This document shows, in pieces, positions 57,409-64,000 of a stretch of 64,000 nt of DNA (position 1 is its first letter; every line of letters starts with the position of its first letter). The position numbers and the translations under genes were made by a program. This DNA is from Flavobacteriales bacterium (GTDB taxonomy: Bacteria; Bacteroidota; Bacteroidia; Flavobacteriales_F; PHOS-HE28), in contig JADJXH010000004.1 of assembly GCA_016715895.1 (NCBI GenBank), forward strand, positions 1,984,001-2,048,000, in the 5' to 3' direction. The notes beneath the pieces were generated by a model. That model was not told the DNA's origin, did no database searches, and worked only from the letters and a program-made list of their open reading frames with translations.

Positions 57409-58236
57409 ATGGCAACCCCGCTCTTCGGTTCCAACATCAAGCTCCTCCGCCAGCGCCGCGGCCGCTCGCAGGAGGAGGTCGCCATCGCGCTCGACGTCAA
57501 GCGCAGCAGCTACAGCGGCTATGAGAACGGCAGCGCCGAACCCTCGTTCGACCTGCTGGTGCGCATGAGCGAGTACTTCAAGGTGAGCATCGACAAGCTA
57601 TTGAAGGACGACCTCACGGCCCTCAGCGAAAGCCAGCTCGGCATCCTGGAACGCGGGGGCGACATCGACCTCAGCGGCCGGCGCCTGCGCGTGCTGGCCA
57701 CCACGGTGGACCGCGAGGACCGCGAGAACGTGGAGCTGGTGCCCGAGAAGGCCAAGGCCGGCTACGCGCTGGGCTATGCCGATCCGGAGTACATCAGCAT
57801 CCTGCCCACCTTCCAGATGCCCTTCCTGGCCAAGGACCGCAAGTACCGCACCTTCCAGATCAGCGGCGACAGCATGCCGCCGGTGGGTGATGGCTCGTGG
57901 GTCACGGGCGAGTACGTGCAGAACTGGCAGACCATCCGCGATGGCCAGCCCTACATCGTGGTCACCAAGGACGACGGCATCGTCTTCAAGGTGGTGTACA
58001 ACCAGTTGAAGGAGAAGGGTACCCTGCTGCTGTGCAGCACCAACCCGCTCTATGCACCCTTCGAGGTCCCGGTCACCAATGTGCTGGAGGTGTGGAAGTT
58101 CGTGCACTTCATCAGCGCCGAGCTGCCCGAGCCCAACATGAGCCGCGACGATCTGGCCCGCAGCGTGGTGGAGCTGCGCAAGGAAGTGGGCCAGCTGCGC
58201 CTGGCCATGGAGCAGCAGGGCCGACTGGCGTTCTGA
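57409..58236 (+). CDS. XRE/S24 LexA-like repressor
   Basis: This 275-residue regulator has an N-terminal XRE-type helix-turn-helix (about 8-65; RQRRGRSQEEVAIALDVKRS) and a C-terminal S24 self-cleaving domain. The cleavage site is probably the Ala-Gly bond in KAKAGYALGY. The catalytic Ser is in GDSMPPVGDG and the Lys in IVFKVVYNQ. These parts match repressors of the lambda-CI/LexA type, which cut themselves when RecA is activated by DNA damage. A coiled coil ends the protein. It is the last gene of the ORF6N operon, near dinB, and may control dinB and dnaE. It is not a classical LexA, since its DNA-binding domain is XRE. Confidence 0.93.
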   Translation: MATPLFGSNIKLLRQRRGRSQEEVAIALDVKRSSYSGYENGSAEPSFDLLVRMSEYFKVSIDKLLKDDLTALSESQLGILERGGDIDLSGRRLRVLATTVDREDRENVELVPEKAKAGYALGYADPEYISILPTFQMPFLAKDRKYRTFQISGDSMPPVGDGSWVTGEYVQNWQTIRDGQPYIVVTKDDGIVFKVVYNQLKEKGTLLLCSTNPLYAPFEVPVTNVLEVWKFVHFISAELPEPNMSRDDLARSVVELRKEVGQLRLAMEQQGRLAF

Positions 58237-58282
58237 TCCGATGGCCGTTCAAGCGGTCCCAGGGCACTTCCGGCCGTGGTGC

Positions 58283-58290
58283 TACCTTGC
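58283..58290 (+). promoter_or_regulatory. Weak promoter -7 box for the lipoprotein gene
   Basis: TACCTTGC deviates from TAnnTTTG at two bases and ends 3 nt before ATG 58294, which would make a leaderless transcript. Confidence 0.35.
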
Positions 58291-58293
58291 GCC

Positions 58294-58968
58294 ATGCCCC
58301 GTTCCCTGCGCGACCTGCTGTCGGCCCTGGCGGCCGCTCTCCTGCTCACCGGCTGCCTCACCATCGAGGAGAATTACACCTTCAAGAAGGACGGCAGTGG
58401 CACCATGGAATACGTGGTGGACATGAGCGCCCTGGGCGAGATGCTCAAGAGCCTCGAGTCCATGAGCGAAGGCAAGGGCGGCGACGAAGGGCCGGGCGAC
58501 CTGGACATGAAGGACCAGGCGGCCAAGCTCAAGTCCCTGCCCGGTATCAGCAAGGTGAAGGTGAAGAACAAGGAGAAGTTCGTCCAGCGCCTCACCTTCC
58601 GCTTCAAGGACCTCACCGCGCTCAACGGCGCGCTGAACGTGCTGATGCCGGACAGTACCGGGGTCTCGCATGATTTCTTCCGTTGGGACGGCAGCACCCT
58701 GGTGCGCACCAACAACCGGCACGCCCTGGAGATGGGCGATGACATGGGGGCCGACGCCTCCGGTGACAGCACCGACCCCACGGCCTTCCTGCAGAGCATG
58801 CACTACAAGTACAGCTTCACCTTCGCCGAGGCCATCCGTGACCGTCAGGTGGCCGAGGGCGTCAGCCAGGAGAGCCCGGAGCCCCGGCAGTTGAAGCTGG
58901 ATACCGACTGGAGCGTGATCATGAAGGACCCCTCGGCCCTCGACCTCCGCATCACCCTGGACAAGTGA
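58294..58968 (+). CDS. Unknown lipoprotein
   Basis: This 224-residue exported lipoprotein has a signal ending LLLTGC. The mature part opens with a beta-rich segment (EENYTFKKDGSGTMEYVVDM), then a charged helix and further beta strands, ending ALDLRITLDK. I recognise no named family. Its stop overlaps the GTG start of the HD-domain gene (GTGA), so the two are translationally coupled although one product is exported and the other cytoplasmic. The start at 58294 was chosen for the signal peptide. Confidence 0.82.
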   Translation: MPRSLRDLLSALAAALLLTGCLTIEENYTFKKDGSGTMEYVVDMSALGEMLKSLESMSEGKGGDEGPGDLDMKDQAAKLKSLPGISKVKVKNKEKFVQRLTFRFKDLTALNGALNVLMPDSTGVSHDFFRWDGSTLVRTNNRHALEMGDDMGADASGDSTDPTAFLQSMHYKYSFTFAEAIRDRQVAEGVSQESPEPRQLKLDTDWSVIMKDPSALDLRITLDK

Positions 58969-59435
58969 ATCCCTTGCAGGAACACCTGCTGGAGCGCGCC
59001 ATCCGGCTGGCGGCCAAGGTCCACAAGGGCCAGGTGGACCGCTTCGAGAAACCCTACATCCTGCACGTCATGCGCGTGATGATGCGTGGGCACGACCTGG
59101 AGGAGCAGGTGCTCGGCGCTCTGCACGATGTGCTGGAGCGAAGCAGCCTCACTGTCAGCGAGCTCCAGGAGAAGGGCTTCCCGGAGCGCATCCTCAAGGC
59201 GCTGGTGCACATCAGCCGGCGCGCTGACGAGGACTATGAGGCCTACATCGAACGGGTGATGCAGGACCCCCTGGCCATCCGGGTGAAGCTGCACGACCTG
59301 GCCGATAAGATGGACCTGTTGCATGTGAACACCCTGAGCCACGCCGACCTCAAGCGCTACAACAAGCAGCTGGCCGCGTACCACCGGTTGAAGAAACTGG
59401 TGGAGCAGGCCCGCGCCAACATGATCATCCACTAG
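58965..59435 (+). CDS. HD-domain protein, (p)ppGpp-hydrolase-like
   Basis: This 156-residue all-helical protein resembles the HD hydrolase part of SpoT/RelA and MESH1-type enzymes. A first metal-ligand region is in AAKVHKGQVDRFEKPYILHV and the HD pair in LGALHDVLERS, with the later helix VKLHDLADKMDLLH. It is short and has no synthetase domain, so it might remove pyrophosphate from a nucleotide, but the substrate is not shown. It starts with GTG at 58965, overlapping the lipoprotein stop by GTGA, and ends 39 bp before the DPP III-like gene. Confidence 0.82.
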   Translation: MNPLQEHLLERAIRLAAKVHKGQVDRFEKPYILHVMRVMMRGHDLEEQVLGALHDVLERSSLTVSELQEKGFPERILKALVHISRRADEDYEAYIERVMQDPLAIRVKLHDLADKMDLLHVNTLSHADLKRYNKQLAAYHRLKKLVEQARANMIIH

Positions 59436-59474
59436 CCGGACCCACGGCCCGTCGTTCCACGCATCGCCATCCCC

Positions 59475-61523
59475 ATGAAGACCGCCCACGCACTCCCGCT
59501 CGCACTGCTGCCTCTCCTCACTGCGTTCCAGGTCGGTGGCCCGGAACTGCGCACCCGCACCGAAGCGTCCCACACCGCCCCGCCGGACAGCTTCGTCTGG
59601 CAGACCGATCAGTTCGCCGATGTGCGCATCCTGCGCTACCAGGTGCCCGGTTGGGAGCAGCTCAGCCTGCAGCAGAAGCAGCTGGCCTATTGCCTCAACA
59701 TGGCGGGCCTGGCCGGTCGCGACATCCTGTGGGACCAGAACCACCGGCACAACCTGCAGGTGCGCCGGGCGTTGGAACGCATCCTGCGCGACCACAAGGG
59801 TGCCCGTACCGGAGCCGAATGGGACCACTTCGTCACCTACGCCAAGCAGGTCTTCTTCAGCAACGGTATCCACCACCACTACAGCAACGACAAGCACGAG
59901 CCCGCGTTCAGCCGTACGTACTTCGAGGGCCTGCTGAAAGGCTGCGGCGCGGCATTACCGGAGGAGGTGCTCGGCACCATGTTCGATCCGGCGGTGGCCG
60001 CCAAGAAGGTGAGCCTCGAGGCCGGCAAGGACCTGGTGCAGGCGAGCGCGGTGAACTTCTACGGCCCGGGGGTCACACAGGCCGAGGTGGAGGCCTTCTA
60101 CGCCGAGCGCGAGAAGCAGGACGACCCCGCGAAGCCCCTGGCGCATGGCCTCAACAGCCGCATCGTCCGCGGCGCCGACGGCCGGCTTCAGGAGCAGGTG
60201 TACAAGGTCGGCGGCCTCTACGGACAGGCGTTGGAGGAGAGCGTCAGGTGGTTGGAGAAGGCCGCGGCGGTCGCGGAGAACCCCCAGCAGCGCAAGGCGA
60301 TCGAGCTGCTCATCCAATACTACCGCACGGGCGACCTCCGCACGTGGGACGAGTTCAACATCGCCTGGGTGAAGGACACCACCAACAGCGTCGATTTCAT
60401 CCTCGGCTTCGTGGAGGTGTACAACGACCCCTTGGGTAAGCGCGGCAGCTACGAGAGCATCGTGGAGGTCAACGATCCGGAGGCCACGCGCAACATGCTG
60501 GCCATCCAGCGCAACGCGCAATGGTTCGAGGACCACAGCCCGTTGCTTCCCGAGCACAAGAAGAAGAACGTGGTGGGCATCACCTATCGCTTCATCAATA
60601 CGGCCGGCGAATCCGGCGATGCGGCACCCAGCACGCCGATCGGGGTCAACCTGCCCAACGCCAACTGGATCCGGGCTGCCCACGGCAGCAAGAGCGTGAG
60701 CCTGGGCAACATCAGCGAGGCCTACGAGAAGAGCGCGGGCAGCAGCACGCTGGAGGTCTTCTGCTACGATGCCGAGGAGATCGAACGGGCCAAGGCGCAC
60801 GGCGCGCTCGCGGGCAAGCTGCACACCGCCCTGCACGAGGTGGTGGGTCATGCCAGCGGCCAGTTGGAGCCCGGGGTGGGCGAGACCGACCAGACCCTCA
60901 AGAGCTACGCCAGCACCCTGGAGGAGGGCCGCGCGGACCTCGTGGCCCTCTATTTCATCATGGACCCGAAACTGGTGGAGCTGGGCGTCATGCCGAGCCT
61001 CGAAGTGGGCATGGCCGAGTATGATGGCTACCTCCGCAACGGTCTGCTGGTGCAACTGAGGCGGATCAAGCCGGGCAAGGACATCGAGGAGGCCCACATG
61101 CGCAACCGGATGTGGGTGAGCGCCTGGGTGGTGGAGAAGGGGCTGAAGGATGGGGCGGTGGCCAAGGTGGTCCGGGATGGCGCCACCTATTATGACATCC
61201 GCGACTACGACAAGCTCCGCGGGCTGTTCGGCGAGCTGCTGCGCGAGGTGCAACGCATCAAGAGCCAGGGGGACCATGCCGCCGGCAAGGCGCTCGTGGA
61301 GACCTACGGGGTGAAGGTCGATCCGGCGCTGCACGCCGAGGTGCTCAAGCGTGCGGAGCAGATCCGCACCGCGCCCTATGCCGGGTTCATCCAGCCGCAG
61401 ATGGTGCCTGTGACCGACGTTTCGGGGAACATCACCGATGTGAAGCTGGAGTTCCCGGATGACTTCCTGAAGCAGATGCTTCACTATGGGGAGAAGCACA
61501 GCTTCCTGCCCGATGTGAACTGA
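59475..61523 (+). CDS. Dipeptidyl-peptidase III-like (M49) zinc peptidase
   Basis: This 682-residue metallopeptidase has the M49 signature HEVVGH (His454), the HExxxH form seen only in this family, and the second motif EEGRADL near residue 484, which supplies the Glu ligand. DPP III removes dipeptides from peptide N-termini. A weak N-terminal signal (ALPLALLPLLTAFQ) suggests export, whereas many DPP III enzymes are cytoplasmic. Upper and lower lobes are complete. The gene follows the lipoprotein/HD pair by 39 bp and may share its transcript. An 8-bp inverted repeat (GACCGACC/GGTCGGTC) at 61523-61567 follows the stop. Confidence 0.92.
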   Translation: MKTAHALPLALLPLLTAFQVGGPELRTRTEASHTAPPDSFVWQTDQFADVRILRYQVPGWEQLSLQQKQLAYCLNMAGLAGRDILWDQNHRHNLQVRRALERILRDHKGARTGAEWDHFVTYAKQVFFSNGIHHHYSNDKHEPAFSRTYFEGLLKGCGAALPEEVLGTMFDPAVAAKKVSLEAGKDLVQASAVNFYGPGVTQAEVEAFYAEREKQDDPAKPLAHGLNSRIVRGADGRLQEQVYKVGGLYGQALEESVRWLEKAAAVAENPQQRKAIELLIQYYRTGDLRTWDEFNIAWVKDTTNSVDFILGFVEVYNDPLGKRGSYESIVEVNDPEATRNMLAIQRNAQWFEDHSPLLPEHKKKNVVGITYRFINTAGESGDAAPSTPIGVNLPNANWIRAAHGSKSVSLGNISEAYEKSAGSSTLEVFCYDAEEIERAKAHGALAGKLHTALHEVVGHASGQLEPGVGETDQTLKSYASTLEEGRADLVALYFIMDPKLVELGVMPSLEVGMAEYDGYLRNGLLVQLRRIKPGKDIEEAHMRNRMWVSAWVVEKGLKDGAVAKVVRDGATYYDIRDYDKLRGLFGELLREVQRIKSQGDHAAGKALVETYGVKVDPALHAEVLKRAEQIRTAPYAGFIQPQMVPVTDVSGNITDVKLEFPDDFLKQMLHYGEKHSFLPDVN

Positions 61524-61668
61524 CCGACCGCCGTTTTCGTCGATGATCGGCCCTTATTGGTCGGTCGCCTTGTGAGGGCTGTCGGAAATTCCTGGTGCGC
61601 CCGAAACTCGCCGGGCGGGGCCGGCGTAACAAGGCCTGTCCAAGTAGTTCAACGGTCAATCTGAAGAG

Positions 61669-62181
61669 TCACGAACCCCCTGCCAAGGGCTCAGCCCGGT
61701 GGGGGGTTTCGTGCGTTCGGCCGGCCCGGTTGCACAGCAGGTTGGCGGCCCAGGTGGCCATCAGCAGATCGGGCTTGGTGCGCGGCTCGTAGCCGTGTGC
61801 CTTCACGAAGCCTACGGCAGCGCTGTGCAGGCGGTGGCTTCCTGCTGCGGGATCGGGGTTCAGGTCCAGATCGATGCCGTGGATGGGCAGGTGCCCCTCA
61901 AGGTTCAGCCAGCGCGCCACGTCCAGGCTGCGTTCCACCTCACCCCACAGCCGGGTCCACCTATCGGTGATCTTCCGTGCCCTCTCGCGGCGGTAGATCA
62001 CATGGGCCCCGTTGCCACGGTAGCGCAGGACCACCGTGGTGGTGTAGATCGTCCGGTCCCCCAGGTTCTGGCTGTCGCTGCCGATCCGCAGCAGGGCGTC
62101 AGGCGCACTGGAAAGCAGTCCACCCAGGTGAGCGATGGGGTCCACCATCCCGCCATCCGACATTCGCCTGAACCCGTTCAT
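61669..62181 (-). CDS. YkuK-like (DUF458) RNase H-like protein
   Basis: This 170-residue protein resembles the YkuK/DUF458 group of RNase H-like proteins. It has LLRIGSDSQNLGDRTIYTTT with an early Asp, a basic middle (VIYRRERARKITDRWTR), the acidic HGIDLDLNPDP and a late Asp in PRTKPDLLMATWAAN, which could form a metal site. Function in bacteria is unclear. The start at 62181 was chosen because a -7 box TACCTTCG lies 15 nt upstream at 62197-62204; longer frames run into tRNA-Leu. The last ~15 residues overlap an imperfect hairpin (ACGAACCCCC with GGGGGGTTTCGT). Confidence 0.8.
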   Translation of the reverse strand: MNGFRRMSDGGMVDPIAHLGGLLSSAPDALLRIGSDSQNLGDRTIYTTTVVLRYRGNGAHVIYRRERARKITDRWTRLWGEVERSLDVARWLNLEGHLPIHGIDLDLNPDPAAGSHRLHSAAVGFVKAHGYEPRTKPDLLMATWAANLLCNRAGRTHETPHRAEPLAGGS

Positions 62182-62196
62182 CTGTGCGCTGTGCTC

Positions 62197-62204
62197 CGAA
62201 GGTA
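62197..62204 (-). promoter_or_regulatory. Promoter -7 box for the YkuK-like gene
   Basis: TACCTTCG on the minus strand is one base from TAnnTTTG, 15 nt before ATG 62181. Confidence 0.5.
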
Positions 62205-62253
62205 GCACCCGTGAACACCCATGACGGAGGTCCATCGGTTCGATCGGGACCGC

Positions 62254-62261
62254 TATATTTG
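62254..62261 (+). promoter_or_regulatory. Promoter -7 box for tRNA-Leu
   Basis: TATATTTG is an exact TAnnTTTG match, 29 nt before the mature tRNA. Confidence 0.65.
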
Positions 62262-62290
62262 CACCCCCTGATCGAGGAAAGGCCACACCC

Positions 62291-62377
62291 ACCGGAGTGG
62301 CGGAATTGGTAGACGCGCACGTTTCAGGGGCGTGTGACCGTAAGGTTGTAAGGGTTCGAGTCCCTTCTCCGGTACCA
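62291..62377 (+). tRNA. tRNA-Leu (anticodon CAG)
   Basis: This is a class II tRNA with a long variable arm. The acceptor arm is ACCGGAG/CTCCGGT, and CCA is encoded (62375-62377). The anticodon stem CACGT/GCGTG encloses TTCAGGG, giving anticodon CAG. The variable arm contains GACCGTAAGGTTG. A terminator follows directly. Confidence 0.95.
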
Positions 62378-62379
62378 CT

Positions 62380-62412
62380 GATCGGCCCGCCACTGGCGGG
62401 CCGATCTTGTTC
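62380..62412 (+). terminator. Intrinsic terminator of tRNA-Leu
   Basis: GATCGGCCCGCC (62380-62391) pairs perfectly with GGCGGGCCGATC (62395-62406) on a 3-nt loop and is followed by TTGTTC. Confidence 0.8.
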
Positions 62413-62435
62413 AGGGGCCTCCCTCCCTGGGCGGT

Positions 62436-62443
62436 TACCTTTG
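62436..62443 (+). promoter_or_regulatory. Promoter -7 box for the small membrane protein
   Basis: TACCTTTG is an exact TAnnTTTG match ending 6 nt before ATG 62450, predicting a leaderless mRNA. Confidence 0.6.
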
Positions 62444-62449
62444 GCCGTC

Positions 62450-63052
62450 ATGAACCGCGTGAAGCGATTCCGCACCAAGCGCCTGTGGTACAACACCAAG
62501 GCTTGGGCGTACGTGAGCGTGGCGGTCGTGCTGGGGTCCTTGGTGCTGGCGGCCGTGCTGCGCGTTCTGCCCATCGCGTTCATGGGCGCGGTCCTGGTGG
62601 CGCTGGGTTTCATGGTGGCCGTCCACCGCGACCGGCGCAGCTCCGGGGCCTATCTGGTGGACAGCACCGCGCTGGTGCTCACCGCCGGCGCTCAGACGCG
62701 CCGGGTGGGGCGCACCGAGTTCGTGGATGCCAGCCTGGTGGACCGCGCGGCCGCGCGCGACTACATCCGGCAGATCTCAGGGGCCATGGTGGACAGGGAG
62801 CGGGCGCGCGAACTCGAACGGGATTTCGTGCGGTTCTGCAGCGTGGACATCGGCCTCAATTCACTCACCTTCGGGCTGGGTCGACGCCTGATCGACCGAT
62901 TGCCCAATTCCAAGGATGATCTGGTGCTGCTCCGGCTCACCGGTCAGCGTCAGCTGCTGCTCTCGCCGGTCTACAATCAGGACCTTGTGGACACCTTGAG
63001 CCGCTGGGCCCACCACACCGAGGCGGACACGGGCACTGCCCGTCGCGTCTAG
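62450..63052 (+). CDS. Unknown membrane protein with two spans
   Basis: This 200-residue protein begins MNRVKRFRTKRLWYNTKAWA, followed by two adjacent membrane spans (about 22-42 and 44-60) and a cytoplasmic C-terminal part of about 135 residues. The latter alternates beta strands and helices (AYLVDSTALVLTAGAQTRRV, DLVLLRLTGQRQLLLSP) and may have a pleckstrin-homology-like form. I recognise no family name with certainty. Its stop lies 7 bp from the stop of the convergent M23 peptidase gene. The start at 62450 is set by the promoter and the basic N-terminus. Confidence 0.8.
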   Translation: MNRVKRFRTKRLWYNTKAWAYVSVAVVLGSLVLAAVLRVLPIAFMGAVLVALGFMVAVHRDRRSSGAYLVDSTALVLTAGAQTRRVGRTEFVDASLVDRAAARDYIRQISGAMVDRERARELERDFVRFCSVDIGLNSLTFGLGRRLIDRLPNSKDDLVLLRLTGQRQLLLSPVYNQDLVDTLSRWAHHTEADTGTARRV

Positions 63053-63059
63053 CCGCAGT

Positions 63060-63950
63060 TCAGGACGTGCGGATGCGCTGGCCGATGCGCAGGATGGAAC
63101 GCGTGGAGAGGCGGTTCAGTTTGCACAGCCGTGCCACCGTGGTGCCATGACGACGTGCGATGGAGGACAGGGTGTCGCCACGCTTCACCCGGTAGTACGC
63201 CGAGGAAGCGGCCGCAGGGCGCTCGAACAATGAGGCATCCAGGCGGAGCGTGCTGGCGGTGAGCTCGCCTTCGCTGAGGTTGAACACCCGCGCCGGGTCG
63301 ATGGCCCGTCCGAGGTAGCGCACTTCGAAGTGGAGGTGGCTACCCGTGCTCCGCCCGGTATTGCCGCCCAGACCGATGCGTTCACCGGCCTCCACCAGCT
63401 GCCCCACGTCCACGCTGATGCGGCTGAGGTGCGCGTACAGGGTCTCGAGCCCGTTGGCGTGGCGGATCACCACCACATTGCCGAAGGAGCGGTGGTACTG
63501 GGCGATGCGCACCATGCCCGCGAAACCGGCAACCACAGGGTCACCGGTCTCCAGCTTCAGATCGACCCCGTAGTGCATGCGCCCGTGACGCGGGCCGAAG
63601 GGCGACGTGATCCGTCCGCAGACCGGCATCTCATGATCGCAGGCGGCATGGCTCAGCCACACGGTGGTCGGGGCCACGGGCAGCGTCTGGTCATGATGCC
63701 CGAAGATGCTCTCGGTGTTCCAATCGCAATACAGGTCGTACCCGGGGATCAGCCACAAGCTGTCCTTCAAGGTAAGCGCACCACCCGAGAAGCTCGGAAG
63801 CGCCAGCTCATCATAGCCGGGATCCGCGATCGCCTCCTCATAGGCTTCGACCTCTTCGGCCCCGCCGATGGCGGCGCTGTCCACCTGGGCGAACAACGGA
63901 CCGCCGAGCAGGCTCACGACCAGGGCGATGATGGACGCGTTCCGGAGCAT
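63060..63950 (-). CDS. M23 peptidoglycan endopeptidase with LysM domain
   Basis: This 296-residue exported cell-wall enzyme has a signal peptide (MLRNASIIALVVSLLGGPLFAQ) and an acidic linker. The M23 domain (about 105-225) has SPFGPRHGRMHYGVDL, HANGLETLYAHLS and SHLHFEVRY, so the zinc ligands His, Asp and His are all present. A C-terminal LysM repeat (about 250-296, YRVKRGDTLSSIARRHGTTV) would bind peptidoglycan. It probably cleaves peptide crosslinks during growth or division. A -7 box TAGCTTTG lies 6 nt upstream at 63957-63964, so the start at 63950 is preferred over 63986. Confidence 0.93.
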   Translation of the reverse strand: MLRNASIIALVVSLLGGPLFAQVDSAAIGGAEEVEAYEEAIADPGYDELALPSFSGGALTLKDSLWLIPGYDLYCDWNTESIFGHHDQTLPVAPTTVWLSHAACDHEMPVCGRITSPFGPRHGRMHYGVDLKLETGDPVVAGFAGMVRIAQYHRSFGNVVVIRHANGLETLYAHLSRISVDVGQLVEAGERIGLGGNTGRSTGSHLHFEVRYLGRAIDPARVFNLSEGELTASTLRLDASLFERPAAASSAYYRVKRGDTLSSIARRHGTTVARLCKLNRLSTRSILRIGQRIRTS

Positions 63951-63956
63951 GGCGCG

Positions 63957-63964
63957 CAAAGCTA
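63957..63964 (-). promoter_or_regulatory. Promoter -7 box for the M23/LysM gene
   Basis: TAGCTTTG on the minus strand is an exact TAnnTTTG match ending 6 nt before ATG 63950, predicting a leaderless mRNA. Confidence 0.6.
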
Positions 63965-64000
63965 TCCGCGAGGTCGGACCATGCAAGTCCGTGGACGTTA

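Noticed and set aside
56201..58236. Prophage fragment
   Set aside because: ORF6N and S24 genes occur in phages, but no integrase, structural or lysis gene is near, and the operon looks chromosomal.

Overview
The window comes from a GC-rich member of the Bacteroidota, most likely a Flavobacteriales-type bacterium. The evidence is a TonB-dependent receptor with a carboxypeptidase-regulatory-like N-terminus coupled to a DUF4249 lipoprotein, several secreted proteins with type IX secretion (T9SS)-style C-termini, TypA, permease/M1-peptidase fusions, and many promoters that fit the Bacteroidota -7 box TAnnTTTG rather than a TATAAT box. Recognisable Shine-Dalgarno sequences are rare, so most starts were chosen from signal peptides, family N-termini, promoter distance and stop/start overlaps. 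I found 44 protein genes (one partial, one decayed) and three tRNAs.

Layout. 1-5.0 kb: end of an unknown gene, trxB, and a DUF4249/TonB receptor pair. 5.1-8.2 kb: a NarL-type response regulator, a small unknown protein and a TPR sensor kinase in one operon. 8.5-17 kb: tRNA-Pro, a decayed GIY-YIG fragment, and two very large secreted proteins with cohesin-like, dockerin-like and beta-helix parts. 17-25.6 kb: LTA4-hydrolase-like M1 peptidase, an alpha/beta hydrolase coupled to a fused 2-oxoacid dehydrogenase E1, AIM24-like, holin-like and PDZ proteins. 25.7-34.5 kb: a T9SS subtilase, Hsp15, tRNA-Arg, TypA, a ThuA-like protein and a terpene-cyclase-like toroid protein. 34.5-41.5 kb: a tightly overlapped five-gene operon (nucleotidyltransferase, B12-type radical SAM, methyltransferase, second radical SAM, second methyltransferase) divergent from a membrane glycosyltransferase.

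41.5-58.2 kb is the most unusual part. It holds a DnaE-type polymerase with three in-frame insertions of repeat DNA, an ABC ATPase with two paralogous permease/M1-peptidase fusions, a Y-family polymerase (dinB) flanked on both sides by repeats, and an operon of two ORF6N proteins and a LexA/CI-like S24 repressor. The two polymerases and the S24 regulator look like parts of an inducible mutagenesis response, which is inference. Two repeat families occur here. One is a ~130-bp GC-rich element present three times, with a stem that covaries between copies; two copies lie sense-oriented in front of dnaE and dinB. The other is made of tetramer cores (CATT/AATG or CAAG/CTTG) spaced exactly 7 nt apart in inverted arms, found inside dnaE and around dinB.

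58.3-64 kb: a lipoprotein coupled to an HD-domain protein, a DPP III-like M49 peptidase, a YkuK-like protein, tRNA-Leu, a small membrane protein and an M23/LysM cell-wall peptidase. Stretches over 300 bases without a gene are 8225-8572 (hairpins and a likely terminator), 22384-22845 (one promoter only), 54247-54597 (repeats) and 55816-56200 (repeats, a dinB remnant and a promoter).
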